Notes: a model not told the origin generated them from the letters alone. Counted from the stretch's first letter, positions 43,390-56,121 are shown. The stretch: DNA of 64,000 bases from Salegentibacter mishustinae (GCF_002900095.1 NZ_LLKN01000002.1:2604001-2668000), one strand, 5' to 3'. Program-made: numbers and translations.

Positions 43390-44316
43390 TTATAGTTCTA
43401 ATAGGGCATTGGTTTTATTCACGCCCTCTGCACTTTCTTTAATCTTATTAGACTCTGCATCATCAAGCTCTATCTCAACAATTTTCTCAAGTCCGTCTTT
43501 ACCTAAAATTGCAGGCACTCCAATGCAAATATCATTTAATCCGTATTCACCTTCCAACATTGCAGAGCAAGGGAACATTTTCTTTTGGTCGCAAGCAATT
43601 GCCTGAACCAAAGCTGAAACTGCCGCACCAGGTGCATACCATGCACTGGTTCCTAATAATTTTGTAAGGGTTGCGCCACCTACTTTAGTATCTTCTGAAA
43701 CCTGGTTTAAACGATCTTCAGATAAAAATGCAGATACAGGTACAGAATTTCTGGTAGCCAATCTTGTTAGCGGCACCATCCCGGTATCGCTATGACCTCC
43801 AATTACCATCCCATCAACATCTGATGGCGGACATTCTAAAGCTTCACTCAATCTAAATTTAAAACGTGCGCTATCTAAAGCTCCGCCCATTCCAATAATT
43901 TTATTCTTTGGAAGACCGGTAGTTTTATGCACAAGGTAAGTCATAGTATCCATAGGATTACTTACCACTATTAGTGTTACATTCGGAGAATGCTTAATAA
44001 GGTTTGATGAAACTTCTTTTACGATCCCGGCGTTTATTCCAATCAATTCCTCGCGAGTCATTCCTGGTTTACGCGGAATACCACTTGTAATCACAGCAAT
44101 ATCACTACCCGCAGTTTTAGAATAATCGTTGGTTGTTCCGGTGATTTTAGTATCAAAACTGTTAAGGGTTGCAGTTTGCATTAAATCCATTGCTTTCCCT
44201 TCAGCTACTCCGTCTTTAATATCGAGTAAAACCACTTCTGAAGCAAAATCTTTAATGGCAACATATTCTGCACAGCTAGCACCAACGGCACCTGCTCCTA
44301 CTATAGTAACTTTCAT
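43390..44316 (-). CDS. mdh: Malate dehydrogenase
   Basis: 308 residues. NAD-dependent malate/oxaloacetate conversion in the TCA cycle. NAD motif VTIVGAGAVGASCAEYVA, substrate Arg in ITSGIPRKPGMTREEL, VVSNPMDTMTYL, GGALDSARFKFRLSEAL and catalytic His in VIGGHSDTGMVPLTRLA. It is of the LDH-like malate dehydrogenase type by size and motifs. Confidence 0.94.
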   Translation of the reverse strand: MKVTIVGAGAVGASCAEYVAIKDFASEVVLLDIKDGVAEGKAMDLMQTATLNSFDTKITGTTNDYSKTAGSDIAVITSGIPRKPGMTREELIGINAGIVKEVSSNLIKHSPNVTLIVVSNPMDTMTYLVHKTTGLPKNKIIGMGGALDSARFKFRLSEALECPPSDVDGMVIGGHSDTGMVPLTRLATRNSVPVSAFLSEDRLNQVSEDTKVGGATLTKLLGTSAWYAPGAAVSALVQAIACDQKKMFPCSAMLEGEYGLNDICIGVPAILGKDGLEKIVEIELDDAESNKIKESAEGVNKTNALLEL

Positions 44317-44408
44317 CTTATATTTTATTTAAATCGGTTAATATTTGATTCCAAAAATACAAATATTGCTATAGTATTACTATAAGATATGGTTAAAACT
44401 GGCGTACA

Positions 44409-45431
44409 TTATATTCTAAAATGCAGCCCGGCGTTAATATGAAAAAATTTACCGGCAGTCGCCATGGTACTAATTTTAAATCTATTGAAATAAATATTAA
44501 AACCAAGATCGGCTTTAAATTGCGCCTGGCTTTGGTCTAAGCCTCTCAGCGCATTATTAATAGGACTTAATGCTATACCAGATCCTCCCATAGCATAGCT
44601 AAAATTAGAATTCGTTGCTCCTAAAGCTCCAAATACTTCAAAATCATCTCCATACTTTTTAGAGCCTAATACCGAAGCCATCCAAAGATTGGAGTTCACA
44701 TTTACTAGCGTTAAGTTTCCGAAAGAACTACCGTCAGAAGATAGGTCTACCGGATCAATAAATTCATATTCTACATCAAACTGGCTAAATGCAACTATTG
44801 CTGAAGCCTGAAAATCATCTTCATTATTAAATTTAAAATACTGTGTAAAATTATGTTTTAGCGCTGCACCGTAAGTAGTAAATGCCACGCCGTCTACAGT
44901 TAGCTGCGGAAGGATTCTTGCTGAAAATTCTGTCTCATAGGGCAAGCCAACAGTAGCTTGCACAAAAGGATAGGCAAGTACACTTTTATTAATTCCTTCT
45001 ATAGCCTGAAATCTAATGGGTACAGTATTACCTGCGTAATCAATATCTCCAACAAAATAAGTATCGGTTTCTCCACCAAAAGCAGTTGGCACCACCGCAT
45101 TACTGCCTTCACCTTCAATACTTAGAATTGCCCCGCCATTTTCGTGAACACCGGCAAGATCGTTATTTGAAATAGTAAAACTTTGACGGTTAGAAGGAAC
45201 AATTAAAGCATTTCCCTGAAAGGAGATCTCTACTTTCCATGGTTTTAAAGCAGTTGCTGAAGTAAACCAACCGGCTCCTGCCTGATAGGCAGCCCCTTCG
45301 GCTGCAGGTCCTGCAAATTCATCTGCGATATACAGCATCTCATTTGCAAATTTTGTAAGATCATCTTCCTGAGCGTAGGAATTAACTGAAAATAAAATAA
45401 ATAGAATGAGGTATTTAGCTTGAAATTTCAA
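44409..45431 (-). CDS. DUF6588-like outer-membrane beta-barrel protein
   Basis: 340 residues. Signal peptide (YLILFILFSVNSYAQEDD), then AYQAGAGWFTSATALKPWKV, VPIRFQAIEGINKSVLAYPF and many alternating hydrophobic strands up to the terminal GKFFHINAGLHFRI, ending in an aromatic/hydrophobic-basic signature of outer-membrane barrels. Looks like the DUF6588 family; function unknown. Start is a TTG at 45431 with an in-frame stop just before it. Confidence 0.72.
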   Translation of the reverse strand: MKFQAKYLILFILFSVNSYAQEDDLTKFANEMLYIADEFAGPAAEGAAYQAGAGWFTSATALKPWKVEISFQGNALIVPSNRQSFTISNNDLAGVHENGGAILSIEGEGSNAVVPTAFGGETDTYFVGDIDYAGNTVPIRFQAIEGINKSVLAYPFVQATVGLPYETEFSARILPQLTVDGVAFTTYGAALKHNFTQYFKFNNEDDFQASAIVAFSQFDVEYEFIDPVDLSSDGSSFGNLTLVNVNSNLWMASVLGSKKYGDDFEVFGALGATNSNFSYAMGGSGIALSPINNALRGLDQSQAQFKADLGFNIYFNRFKISTMATAGKFFHINAGLHFRI

Positions 45432-45509
45432 AATAAGTAGGTGTTAAGTTAGGCGGTAAAAATAACAAAAAAAGTTTTCTAAAAGCAACATTAAACAAGA
45501 GCATAAAAA

Positions 45510-45533
45510 AACCCGCAAGAACACTTGCGGGTT
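45510..45533 (-). terminator. Rho-independent terminator of gyrB
   Basis: AACCCGCAAG and CTTGCGGGTT around a 4-nt loop; on the minus strand followed by TTTTTT, 21 bp after the gyrB stop. Confidence 0.85.
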
Positions 45534-45554
45534 ATATTTAATACTCGTTAAGCA

Positions 45555-48021
<2,467 letters not shown>

Positions 48022-48597
48022 ATGAAAAAAATACTTTTAACAGCAGTTTGTTTAATAGGATTTCTTGGATTCCAGGATGTACTGGCACAGGAAACAGAGC
48101 AAAGCAGTGATCCTAATTTCCCGAAATTAGATACCAGCCCTCTTGATATGATTATACACCGAAATCAAAAAGACGAGGTAATCATGAGAGTAATATACAG
48201 CCGTCCTCAAATGCGGGATCGTGAAATTTTCGGAAAACTGGTACCTTATGGAGAAGTTTGGAGAACCGGAGCTAACGAAGCTACGGAAATTACTTTTTAT
48301 AATGATATGACCGTTGGTGGCGAAACTGTAAAAGCTGGCACCTATACGCTTTACACTATTCCAGATGAAAAGCATTGGACCGTAATCCTGAATAAATCAG
48401 TTCACACCTGGGGCGCTTACGAATATACCGATGAAAGAGATTATGTAAGAATTAAAGTTCCAGTTAGAAACGCGAGTCATAATATTGAGAATTTCTCTAT
48501 GACTATAGAGCAGAAAGAAAATGAAGAAGGCGCTAACCTATTGATGGGTTGGGCAGATAAATATGTAAAAGTACCCTTCTCTCCTGCGGGACAATAA
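48022..48597 (+). CDS. DUF2911 domain protein, exported
   Basis: 191 residues. Signal peptide (KILLTAVCLIGFLGFQDVLAQ), then IYSRPQMRDREIFGKLVPYG, EVWRTGANEATEITFYND and AGTYTLYTIPDEKHWTVILN, the DUF2911 pattern. Function unknown; often secreted in Bacteroidota. Single gene with a terminator right behind it. Confidence 0.85.
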   Translation: MKKILLTAVCLIGFLGFQDVLAQETEQSSDPNFPKLDTSPLDMIIHRNQKDEVIMRVIYSRPQMRDREIFGKLVPYGEVWRTGANEATEITFYNDMTVGGETVKAGTYTLYTIPDEKHWTVILNKSVHTWGAYEYTDERDYVRIKVPVRNASHNIENFSMTIEQKENEEGANLLMGWADKYVKVPFSPAGQ

Positions 48598-48615
48598 AAT
48601 AATTGAACTAAAACT

Positions 48616-48648
48616 AAAACGGCTGTTTATAAAAGGAACAGCCGTTTT
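48616..48648. terminator. Two-way terminator between the DUF2911 gene and queE
   Basis: AAAACGGCTGTT and AACAGCCGTTTT form a 12-bp stem with TTTT following on the plus strand; lies between convergent stops. Confidence 0.85.
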
Positions 48649-48650
48649 TT

Positions 48651-49283
48651 TTACGGAATATTGAGGTATTTATGCGTTTGAAGCGAAACCTTCCATTTTG
48701 GATTTTTCATTACAAAATCAACTATCAAGGGCATCATTTTATCTCTATTGCTCCACTCCGGTTGCAAATAAAGAATGCAATTCTCACTAACTTTTTCGGC
48801 TTGCTCCTCAGCAAATTTAAAATCGTGCTTATTAAAAATAATCACTTTAAGCTCGTGCGCTAATGGATAAATCTCTTCAGTAGGTAATTTTATTTTCTTT
48901 GGGGATAAACAAATCCAATCCCACTGTCCGGTTAATTTATAAGCTCCCGAGGTTTCTATATGAATATCACAACCTTTTGCTTTTAATGCCCCGGTAAGCC
49001 TCGTCATATCCCAGGTAAGCGGTTCCCCACCGGTAATCACAATAGTTTTACTGCTTGCTACCGCTTTTTCTACAATCTCACCTATATGTGTTGGCGGATG
49101 AATAGATGGGTCCCAGCTTTCTTTAACATCGCACCAATGGCATCCTACATCGCAGCCTCCAATTCTTATAAAATAAGCGGCAGTTCCTTTATGAAATCCT
49201 TCTCCCTGTATGGTATAAAACTCCTCCATTAAAGGAAGCATTATTCCATCATCTACCAATGCCTTAGTTTCTTCTGTAATCAT
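48651..49283 (-). CDS. queE: 7-carboxy-7-deazaguanine synthase
   Basis: 210 residues from the ATG at 49283 (a TTG three codons earlier is possible). Radical SAM enzyme of queuosine/deazapurine biosynthesis. Motif EFYTIQGEGFHKGTAAYFIR and the cluster Cys of GGCDVGCHWCDVKESW (CxxxCxxC), then IVITGGEPLTWD and KGCDIHIETSGAYKL. FolE at 35.4 kb supplies the precursor pathway. Confidence 0.94.
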   Translation of the reverse strand: MITEETKALVDDGIMLPLMEEFYTIQGEGFHKGTAAYFIRIGGCDVGCHWCDVKESWDPSIHPPTHIGEIVEKAVASSKTIVITGGEPLTWDMTRLTGALKAKGCDIHIETSGAYKLTGQWDWICLSPKKIKLPTEEIYPLAHELKVIIFNKHDFKFAEEQAEKVSENCILYLQPEWSNRDKMMPLIVDFVMKNPKWKVSLQTHKYLNIP

Positions 49284-49340
49284 AGCCGGCAAAGATACGG
49301 AATCTCTTTTTTTATCCTGTGCTTCAGGTCAAATTCCTCT

Positions 49341-50798
49341 CTAATCTAAAATAAGCGCATTTTCCACATCAAATTTTTCTTCTGAAAGATCTATGAAAAA
49401 CCCATTAATTACAGCATACTCTAAGTTTCCATCTTTTTTTAGAAAGAAATTAGGCTGCAAATTTTCCGGAATTTCGAAATCTTCGGTTACCAGGTTTATA
49501 GGTAATTTGGTAAAATCATCTTTCGGCAACTCTTTTAAAACGACATAAGAATAACCCTCTTTAAGTATTTCTGAAATATTCACTTGTTGAAATTTCTCTA
49601 AATTTTCAAAGGTCTCCGGGTAAATTTTCCCCTGTTCAAATTTATAACCAGAAGCTTCAAATTCTTCGTATCCGTAATAGGTAGAAAGATCTCCCTGATC
49701 TGAAATACTGGAATTATAAAAATAATCCAGATCCTCATCCTGAACTTCGTATTGGTTAATCCCTAAATCTAAAATATAGTCTTCTCCTAATAATTCATAA
49801 GTAAGCCCGGTAAGTTTTAAATCAAATAGCTTCCTGTCGTTATTGGGAATCTCTTCATATTTAGAAATTTCAGCATTTTTATAATCCCCATCGGCAATAG
49901 AAAATATGGCGGCAAGAATAGAAACGAAATTCAACTTTCTAATTTCCTGTTTTTCCGGATCTTTTGGGTAACCACCAGATTCAATTAGAATAGTACTTGT
50001 CCCCCATTTTTGAATATTATCTCCAAAAGCACGAGGCTCAAAATCGTCGTTATAACGTCCCACCTGGCCCGGCGCATATTCCTGCAGAATGTTATTCATT
50101 TGCACAATTACCTGCATCGCTGCTCCACGCACTTCATTTATTGATTTTTCGTAATTATAGGCCGGCGCTAAATAAGAAATGGTTGCAGGCTTTGGAGTTC
50201 TTTCAGCATTATAATAGGTACTTTGATCATGAAGATTAAAACCAAAATCGGCATCCAGGCTATCACGCACATTTTTTAAAGCTTTACTTTCCGGTGACTG
50301 TAATCTCAGGGCATCACGATTAATATCTACACCCAATAAGTTTCTACGCTGAAAACGGGCTGCACCATCAGGATTTAGCATTGGCAGAAAATGAAGTTTT
50401 ACATTTTTCAACATTTCTTCTTTTTCTTCTAAAAATGCTTCGGAATCCAGGAAATTGAGAATATCGAAAATTGCCATGGTAGCGGTAGATTCATCGCCAT
50501 GCATTTGCGACCATAGAAAAATATCTACATCGCCTTCACCTACAGAAATTAACTGAAGTGGCCTACCCTCTATAGATTCCCCAACCTTAGTGACTTTAAA
50601 ATTTTCCTTTTGATTGAAATTATCGATTAAAGGCCGAATTTTAGTCTGCGTAAAACGGCGCTTTTCAATAGATTTCTCTTTAAAATTTTCATAAGAATTG
50701 TATAGTTCTCTATAGAGTTCTTTATCCTGTGCTGTACTACTTGAAAGGGTGAAAAAAGCGCATACAAAAAACAGGAAACTTAATTTTTTAAAATTCAT
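49341..50798 (-). CDS. M14-family zinc carboxypeptidase
   Basis: 485 residues. Signal peptide (LSFLFFVCAFFTLSSSTAQ), then the M14 zinc site LWSQMHGDESTATMAIFDIL (His and Glu), LPMLNPDGAARFQRR, GVDINRDALRLQSPES and FNLHDQSTYY (further His), with a Glu-rich TSTILIESGGYPKDPEKQ. Hydrolyses peptides outside the cytoplasm. Overlaps the upstream amidase gene by 4 bp (ATGA). Confidence 0.9.
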   Translation of the reverse strand: MNFKKLSFLFFVCAFFTLSSSTAQDKELYRELYNSYENFKEKSIEKRRFTQTKIRPLIDNFNQKENFKVTKVGESIEGRPLQLISVGEGDVDIFLWSQMHGDESTATMAIFDILNFLDSEAFLEEKEEMLKNVKLHFLPMLNPDGAARFQRRNLLGVDINRDALRLQSPESKALKNVRDSLDADFGFNLHDQSTYYNAERTPKPATISYLAPAYNYEKSINEVRGAAMQVIVQMNNILQEYAPGQVGRYNDDFEPRAFGDNIQKWGTSTILIESGGYPKDPEKQEIRKLNFVSILAAIFSIADGDYKNAEISKYEEIPNNDRKLFDLKLTGLTYELLGEDYILDLGINQYEVQDEDLDYFYNSSISDQGDLSTYYGYEEFEASGYKFEQGKIYPETFENLEKFQQVNISEILKEGYSYVVLKELPKDDFTKLPINLVTEDFEIPENLQPNFFLKKDGNLEYAVINGFFIDLSEEKFDVENALILD

Positions 50799-51475
50799 TT
50801 AGCATCGTTTTTAGGAACAGGTTTAAAATTAAGGTTTTTAGTTTTTTTCCGAACTTTTTGCATAAATTCTTTACCGGGATCGGTCTTTTGAGTTCGATAA
50901 GATTCGTCTTTCTCCAGCCATAATTCATGGCCTTCAAACTGCGGATATTCATAATGTCCCAGCAAATATTCTATATCATGTTTTTCAGCTAAATATTTCA
51001 CTAAATCAATATTAGACTTAAGCTGGGCTTTAGTAAGCGGGGTTTCTTTAGTACCTCCGACATTTTCGACTCCAATTGCTGCGTGGTTTAAGCCAATTAC
51101 GTGTCGCGCCATTGTAGTTTCTGGCATTAACCTGTAAATTGTACCATCGTGATCCACCAGAAAATGAGCAGATACATTTAAAGCACCGGCTTTTTGAATA
51201 TCTTCTCTGGCGCCAGGTAATTTAACCGAATTAAATGCACGAAACGAACTTTCTAAATCTGGAATTGCCGTCCAGTGCAGCACGATCATTTTTGGAGAAA
51301 TTTCAGGAGAAGATTTTTCTAAACCGTAACGTTCCTCCAGATAATCCAGGCTAAGCTGCATTCGTTCTTCATTAAAAATTATAGGACGATCTATTATTCT
51401 CTCGGAAACGTCAGCACTTTTACAACTGAATAAAAAGAGTGTGAAAATGATAATTATATACCTCATTGAAAACAT
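50795..51475 (-). CDS. N-acetylmuramoyl-L-alanine amidase (Amidase_2), lipoprotein
   Basis: 226 residues; the second ATG at 51466 would leave the lipobox signal RYIIIIFTLFLFSCKS right at the start. Amidase_2 zinc residues: MIVLHWTAIPDLESSFRAF, SAHFLVDHDGTIYRLMPE, MARHVIGLNHAAIGVENVG and LLGHYEYPQF. Cuts the MurNAc-L-Ala bond of peptidoglycan or muropeptides, probably at the outer membrane. Coupled to the M14 peptidase and close behind susD. Confidence 0.92.
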   Translation of the reverse strand: MFSMRYIIIIFTLFLFSCKSADVSERIIDRPIIFNEERMQLSLDYLEERYGLEKSSPEISPKMIVLHWTAIPDLESSFRAFNSVKLPGAREDIQKAGALNVSAHFLVDHDGTIYRLMPETTMARHVIGLNHAAIGVENVGGTKETPLTKAQLKSNIDLVKYLAEKHDIEYLLGHYEYPQFEGHELWLEKDESYRTQKTDPGKEFMQKVRKKTKNLNFKPVPKNDAK

Positions 51476-51485
51476 ATTTAAAACT

Positions 51486-51515
51486 AAAATCTCCCGGGCA
51501 AGCCGGGAGATTTTT
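51486..51515 (-). terminator. Rho-independent terminator after susD
   Basis: AATCTCCCGG and CCGGGAGATT arms around GCAAG, followed on the minus strand by a short T-run. It separates the SusCD transcript from the amidase gene, which lies just below. Confidence 0.75.
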
Positions 51516-51537
51516 TCATTAATAATATTTGATAATC

Positions 51538-52950
51538 TTATTCATCCCAAAAAATCTTATCGGTAAGACTTACATCAGGAACATTACTTCCATTTCTACT
51601 AACTTCAGAATCAGGATATGCTAACCTACTAATAAACTCCCCATTAAGATCTGGGTTTACGTTTGCCGGCAGATCAAAATCTTCATAAGAATAATCATAC
51701 CTACGAGCATCAACCCAGGCTTCAGGATGTAGGAACATGGCAATCCATTTCTCCTCGAATATTTCATCCATGGTAAAATCTGCTTCACCCATGCTTACTT
51801 CAGGATTACTCATATAAGCATCAATTTCAGCCGGCTCAACCCCTATTTTAGTCATATGAGCTCTAATTCCTGTTAAATAGGCTTCATAAGATCTACTTTT
51901 ATCAATTTCAAAAGCAGCTTCAGCTTCAATGAATTTCTGCTCAAAATAAGTAGCTATTAATATTGGCGCCAACTCACTCGAGTAATAGTCACCAGGTTCA
52001 AGCACAGACCGAGCTCCTTGCTCCGGAGCATTTCCTCTACCAGCTCCATTCTCTACGCCAATGTATTCACCATCATCTGTGGCACCAACCATATAAGGCA
52101 GCCTTGGATCCTGGACCCCATAAAGTGTCCCGTCCAAACTTTCTATAAATTGCTCTGAAATCCAACCTCCTAAAAGTAAATTGGCGTTATTTATAGCTAC
52201 GTTTGCCCATGGATTAAACTGTTCTGGAAAATATTCTACCTGAGCATCATCTGCATTGGACTCCATTCCACTGTCTAAAGCAGCAAGCACCGCAGCAGGA
52301 TCATAAGAACCTGTCTCACTGTAGTGATTAAGATACCTTGCTTTAAGCATGTTCCCCAGTTTCATCCATTTACTAATATCTCCGCCATAAATAAAATCGT
52401 CTTCTCCCACTGAAACTTCGGTAGGGTTAGATAAATTTACAAGTCCCTCGTCTAACAAGTTCAAGATTTCCTGGTACAATGCACTATCATCGTCATAAGA
52501 CGGAGTGATAGTTTGAAAATCCAGTCCTTCACTATAAGGAATACTTCCCCAGGCATCTACCGTCATTCCCAGGTTTATGGCCATTAAGATTTGTCCTACA
52601 CCTTCATAGTGGTTTGCTCCATTTTCTCTGGATTGATTTATAAGGTCGCTCAAATCTGTCATTACATTATACATACTGGACCAGGTGCCGCTATAATTTA
52701 CCGGGTCCATAACATCTGAAGAACTGGCCGGGTTAGGGGAAGCGAGATGTTGCACATAATTAGTAGTAATATTTCCCATTCTAAAGGTATTCTGGGCCGT
52801 TTCAAAAGTGGAATTCACCATTAAGGCTGAAATTGGAGCCTCTGTAGGATTATTCGGGTCATCGTTAATATCCAGGTAATCATCGCACGATGAAAACATA
52901 AACATACTGGCAATGACAAGGTATGTGTATTTATTTTTTAGAAAATTCAT
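51538..52950 (-). CDS. SusD/RagB-like nutrient-binding lipoprotein
   Basis: 470 residues. Lipobox in YLVIASMFMFSSCDDYLDIN, then DDPNNPTEAPISALMVNSTF and TTNYVQHLASPN, matching the SusD-like_2 type. TPR-helix scaffold continues to the C-terminal PEAWVDARRYDYSYEDFD, LAYPDSEVSRNGSNV. Surface partner of SusC; captures ligand and closes over the barrel. 17 bp downstream of the susC-like gene. Confidence 0.93.
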   Translation of the reverse strand: MNFLKNKYTYLVIASMFMFSSCDDYLDINDDPNNPTEAPISALMVNSTFETAQNTFRMGNITTNYVQHLASPNPASSSDVMDPVNYSGTWSSMYNVMTDLSDLINQSRENGANHYEGVGQILMAINLGMTVDAWGSIPYSEGLDFQTITPSYDDDSALYQEILNLLDEGLVNLSNPTEVSVGEDDFIYGGDISKWMKLGNMLKARYLNHYSETGSYDPAAVLAALDSGMESNADDAQVEYFPEQFNPWANVAINNANLLLGGWISEQFIESLDGTLYGVQDPRLPYMVGATDDGEYIGVENGAGRGNAPEQGARSVLEPGDYYSSELAPILIATYFEQKFIEAEAAFEIDKSRSYEAYLTGIRAHMTKIGVEPAEIDAYMSNPEVSMGEADFTMDEIFEEKWIAMFLHPEAWVDARRYDYSYEDFDLPANVNPDLNGEFISRLAYPDSEVSRNGSNVPDVSLTDKIFWDE

Positions 52951-52967
52951 ATTCTTTATCTTTTTAA

Positions 52968-55900
52968 TTATAGTCCTAGATTAAGCGTGAAAAATAAACT
53001 TTGCACTCCCGGGTAACCTAACCCAGTAAAACCAACAGCATTCCCGCCGGCTCCCGCGCTAAAAGATTCGGGATCAAAGCCATCCCAAGGGGTATAGAGG
53101 ATAATGTTGTTAGCCGCTACGGAAACACGTGCTGAAGTAAATGGCAAAACATTTAAAACATTTTCCTGGAAGCTATATCCCAGAGAAATATTCCTCAATT
53201 TTATAAAAGAAGCGTCGTTTACAAAATTCTCACTCACCGTTCTATAAGTATTTCTATAAAAACCAGCACCATAATCTCTACCATCTGGACCCACACCCTG
53301 TCCTAACCAAACTTCTTGACTGTTCGGAGAACCATCAGCTAAGACACCATCAAAAACACGGGTGTCATTTCTGGCAAGGGTATATTCTGCAATCCCAAAG
53401 GCAGAAAAGAAGTTATCATATTGGCTATATTGTTCTAATCCGGTTCTAAAATCTATTAAAAAAGAGAAATCAAAACCTTTATAAGTGAAGTCGTTTTTGA
53501 GACCTCCAATCCATTTTGGAGTGGTGTTTCCTAGAACAAGTTGTGCTCCATTTCGTGCAGGGAAACCATTTTCCCCAATTACTACTGGCAAGTCTTCGTT
53601 TAAAAAGATGCTATTTTCATCCGCACCAAATCTTTCATAGCTAGTGCCAAAAATATTCCCATAAGCTTCACCTTCTATAAGCTTCATAGTTACTGAGCTT
53701 CCACCATAACCAAATTGACTTCCAACAACAATCTCATCTATACCTTCTCTAATATTTACCACTTCATTTTGATTATAGGCAGCGTTCAACGAAACATCCC
53801 ATCTAAAATCTTCAGATTTAATTGGAGTACCCCGAATAATAAATTCCACCCCTTTATTTTCTATCTCTCCTGCATTTGTTACAAATGTTGAAAACCCTAC
53901 ACTTTCTGAAACCGGAACAGGAATAATCTGGTCTTTACTATTAGATTTATACCAGGTAAAATCTATTCCCAAACGATTTTCAAGGAATCTAAGATCTGTA
54001 CCAAATTCAATAGAAGTAGTTTCTTCAGGTTTTAGCAATGGGTCTCCAAACCGGCTAAAACGTGTAAAACCAACCTGCCCGTTTAACGGATAATTTGAAG
54101 GCGAAGTGTAAGTTTGTCCTATTAAGTATGGATCTGTATCCTTACCAACCTGCGCCCATGACCCTCTTAATTTACCAAAAGTTAAAAATTCTGGTGTTTC
54201 TACAACTTCACTAAAAACCCAACCCACATTCACCGAAGGATAGAAAAATGAATTATTTCCTATTGGAAGTGTAGAAGTCCAGTCGTTCCTGGCAGTTATG
54301 TTAACGAATAACATATCATCATAACTTAACATTAAATCTCCATACAAACCAACAAGTCTTTTCTTACGCTTATCCTGCGAATTTGAAATTTGGCTCGTAT
54401 AACTTAGATCATAAAATTGAGGAATTACAAAGTTGGATCCCGAAGCATCAAATCTTTTATAATCTCTCTCAAAAACATCATTTCCTATTCTTAGCGTACT
54501 TCCAAATTTTTCAGTCCAATCTTTTGTAAGCGTAATAAAGAAATTAGAGTTGATATCGCGACTTTCAATACTTGTTTCTGAAATAGAACCGGTACTACTT
54601 AGCGGCACTTCTCCATCTATTCCTAATGGACCAGGAGTAATCTCTGTTCTATTTTCACTGTAATAGTCGGTACCAATCAGGTAATTAATATCCAACCACT
54701 CAAAGGGGCTGTAGGTGAATTTAAAATTCCCAATAGTTCTGTTAACCTCATCCTCAAAAGTGCTAAAACGAGCATCATACAATGGGTTCGTATTCCCATA
54801 GGTTTTCATGGTCCCATCTGGATTTATATAATCTGTAACATCATGGTTTGGTGCCCAGTACATCATACGTTCCATAAACCTATCATGAGGAACACGATTA
54901 CCCCCCGAAATAGTATAATTCAAATTTCCTGAAAACGTAAATTTTTCGCTGAATTTAACCTGACCATTTAATCTGGCCGAAGTTCTGTTCCAGTCACTAA
55001 AAGGCATAATCCCTTCGTGACCTAAATTACCTAACGAACCATAAAAAGTAGCTTTTTCATTTCCGCCAGAAATGCTAACAGAGTTATCTATTTGAACCCC
55101 GGTATCAAAAGCATCTCTCCAAATATCATAAAATTTAGCATCTGGATCTATGGCATTAATCTCCTCCATAGAAGGCCCCCAGTTAGGCCAAAAAGAGTCT
55201 GGATCGTATTCTCCAGAAAATCCTTGCCCATACACTTCCTGAAAATCGGGATATCGGTTAATCTCTTCAAAACCTATTGAACTATTAAGGTTAATTCTAA
55301 CCTGTCCTTCCTTACCTTTCTTTGTAGTGATGATAACAGCACCGTTTGCAGCTCTAACTCCATATAGAGCAGTAGCCGCAGCTCCTTTCAACACGTTTAA
55401 AGATTCGATATCATTAGGATTAATATCTGCTGCCCTGTTCGTTAAACCACGAGGCGTACCTGCAGATTCGGTTGTAGAGTTATCAATAGGCACACCATCT
55501 ACAACAAATAAGGGTTGGTTATCAGCATTAGGATCTAAAGAGTTTACACCCCTAATTATAATCCTGGCACTTTGCCCGGGAGCCCCACCAGAGTTGGTTA
55601 TTTGTACACCAGCAGCCTGACCCTGCAATGCACTTACCACGTTCTGCTGTTTAGTTTTAGTAATTTCTTCTGCATTAATTTCTTGCACGGCATATCCCAG
55701 TGATCTCTTTTCCTGTTCAATACCAAAAGAGGTAACCACTACCTCATCAAGACCTTCAAGATTCTCAACCATGCTAACATTAATTACGCTTCTTCCATTT
55801 ACAGGTTGTTCCTGTTTTTCGAAGCCTAAAGAAGAAAATACCAAAACAGCATCTTCTCCAACTTCCACAGCGTAATTACCTTCCATGTCAGTAACAGTAC

Positions 55901-56054
55901 CTTCGTTTGTCCCTTTTACCAACACATTAACGCCCGGTAAAGGCATTCCATCACTGGCCACAGTAACCGTACCGGTTACTTCCTGCTGCTGGGCAAACAT
56001 CCCGGTAAGTTGGAAAAAAGCCAGCAAAGCCATAATTGTAATTTTGTTTTTCAT
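52968..56054 (-). CDS. SusC/RagA-like TonB-dependent outer-membrane transporter
   Basis: 1028 residues. Signal peptide; N-terminal carboxypeptidase-like beta domain (GTVTVASDGMPLPGVNVLVK ... FSSLGFEKQEQPV); plug with EEITKTKQQNVVSALQGQAA and PLFVVDGVPIDNST; then a 22-strand barrel ending in GVQSLFFTLNLGL. No TonB box was searched in detail. Substrate is not given by sequence. With neighbouring amidase and peptidase, muropeptides or peptides are candidates; polysaccharide is less likely because there is no glycoside hydrolase. Confidence 0.95.
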   Translation of the reverse strand: MKNKITIMALLAFFQLTGMFAQQQEVTGTVTVASDGMPLPGVNVLVKGTNEGTVTDMEGNYAVEVGEDAVLVFSSLGFEKQEQPVNGRSVINVSMVENLEGLDEVVVTSFGIEQEKRSLGYAVQEINAEEITKTKQQNVVSALQGQAAGVQITNSGGAPGQSARIIIRGVNSLDPNADNQPLFVVDGVPIDNSTTESAGTPRGLTNRAADINPNDIESLNVLKGAAATALYGVRAANGAVIITTKKGKEGQVRINLNSSIGFEEINRYPDFQEVYGQGFSGEYDPDSFWPNWGPSMEEINAIDPDAKFYDIWRDAFDTGVQIDNSVSISGGNEKATFYGSLGNLGHEGIMPFSDWNRTSARLNGQVKFSEKFTFSGNLNYTISGGNRVPHDRFMERMMYWAPNHDVTDYINPDGTMKTYGNTNPLYDARFSTFEDEVNRTIGNFKFTYSPFEWLDINYLIGTDYYSENRTEITPGPLGIDGEVPLSSTGSISETSIESRDINSNFFITLTKDWTEKFGSTLRIGNDVFERDYKRFDASGSNFVIPQFYDLSYTSQISNSQDKRKKRLVGLYGDLMLSYDDMLFVNITARNDWTSTLPIGNNSFFYPSVNVGWVFSEVVETPEFLTFGKLRGSWAQVGKDTDPYLIGQTYTSPSNYPLNGQVGFTRFSRFGDPLLKPEETTSIEFGTDLRFLENRLGIDFTWYKSNSKDQIIPVPVSESVGFSTFVTNAGEIENKGVEFIIRGTPIKSEDFRWDVSLNAAYNQNEVVNIREGIDEIVVGSQFGYGGSSVTMKLIEGEAYGNIFGTSYERFGADENSIFLNEDLPVVIGENGFPARNGAQLVLGNTTPKWIGGLKNDFTYKGFDFSFLIDFRTGLEQYSQYDNFFSAFGIAEYTLARNDTRVFDGVLADGSPNSQEVWLGQGVGPDGRDYGAGFYRNTYRTVSENFVNDASFIKLRNISLGYSFQENVLNVLPFTSARVSVAANNIILYTPWDGFDPESFSAGAGGNAVGFTGLGYPGVQSLFFTLNLGL

Positions 56055-56088
56055 TCCTTTCTGTGTTAAAGTTTTCTGAATTATAAAC

Positions 56089-56121
56089 TAAATATACCTA
56101 AAACGCGCATATTTAAGCCAA
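56089..56121 (-). promoter_or_regulatory. Promoter of the susC-susD pair
   Basis: On the minus strand TTG (56121-56119), 22-bp spacer, TATATTTA (56096-56089), one base off TAnnTTTG, about 35 bp before the ATG. The rest of the 170-bp leader region is AT-rich with no other features. Confidence 0.5.
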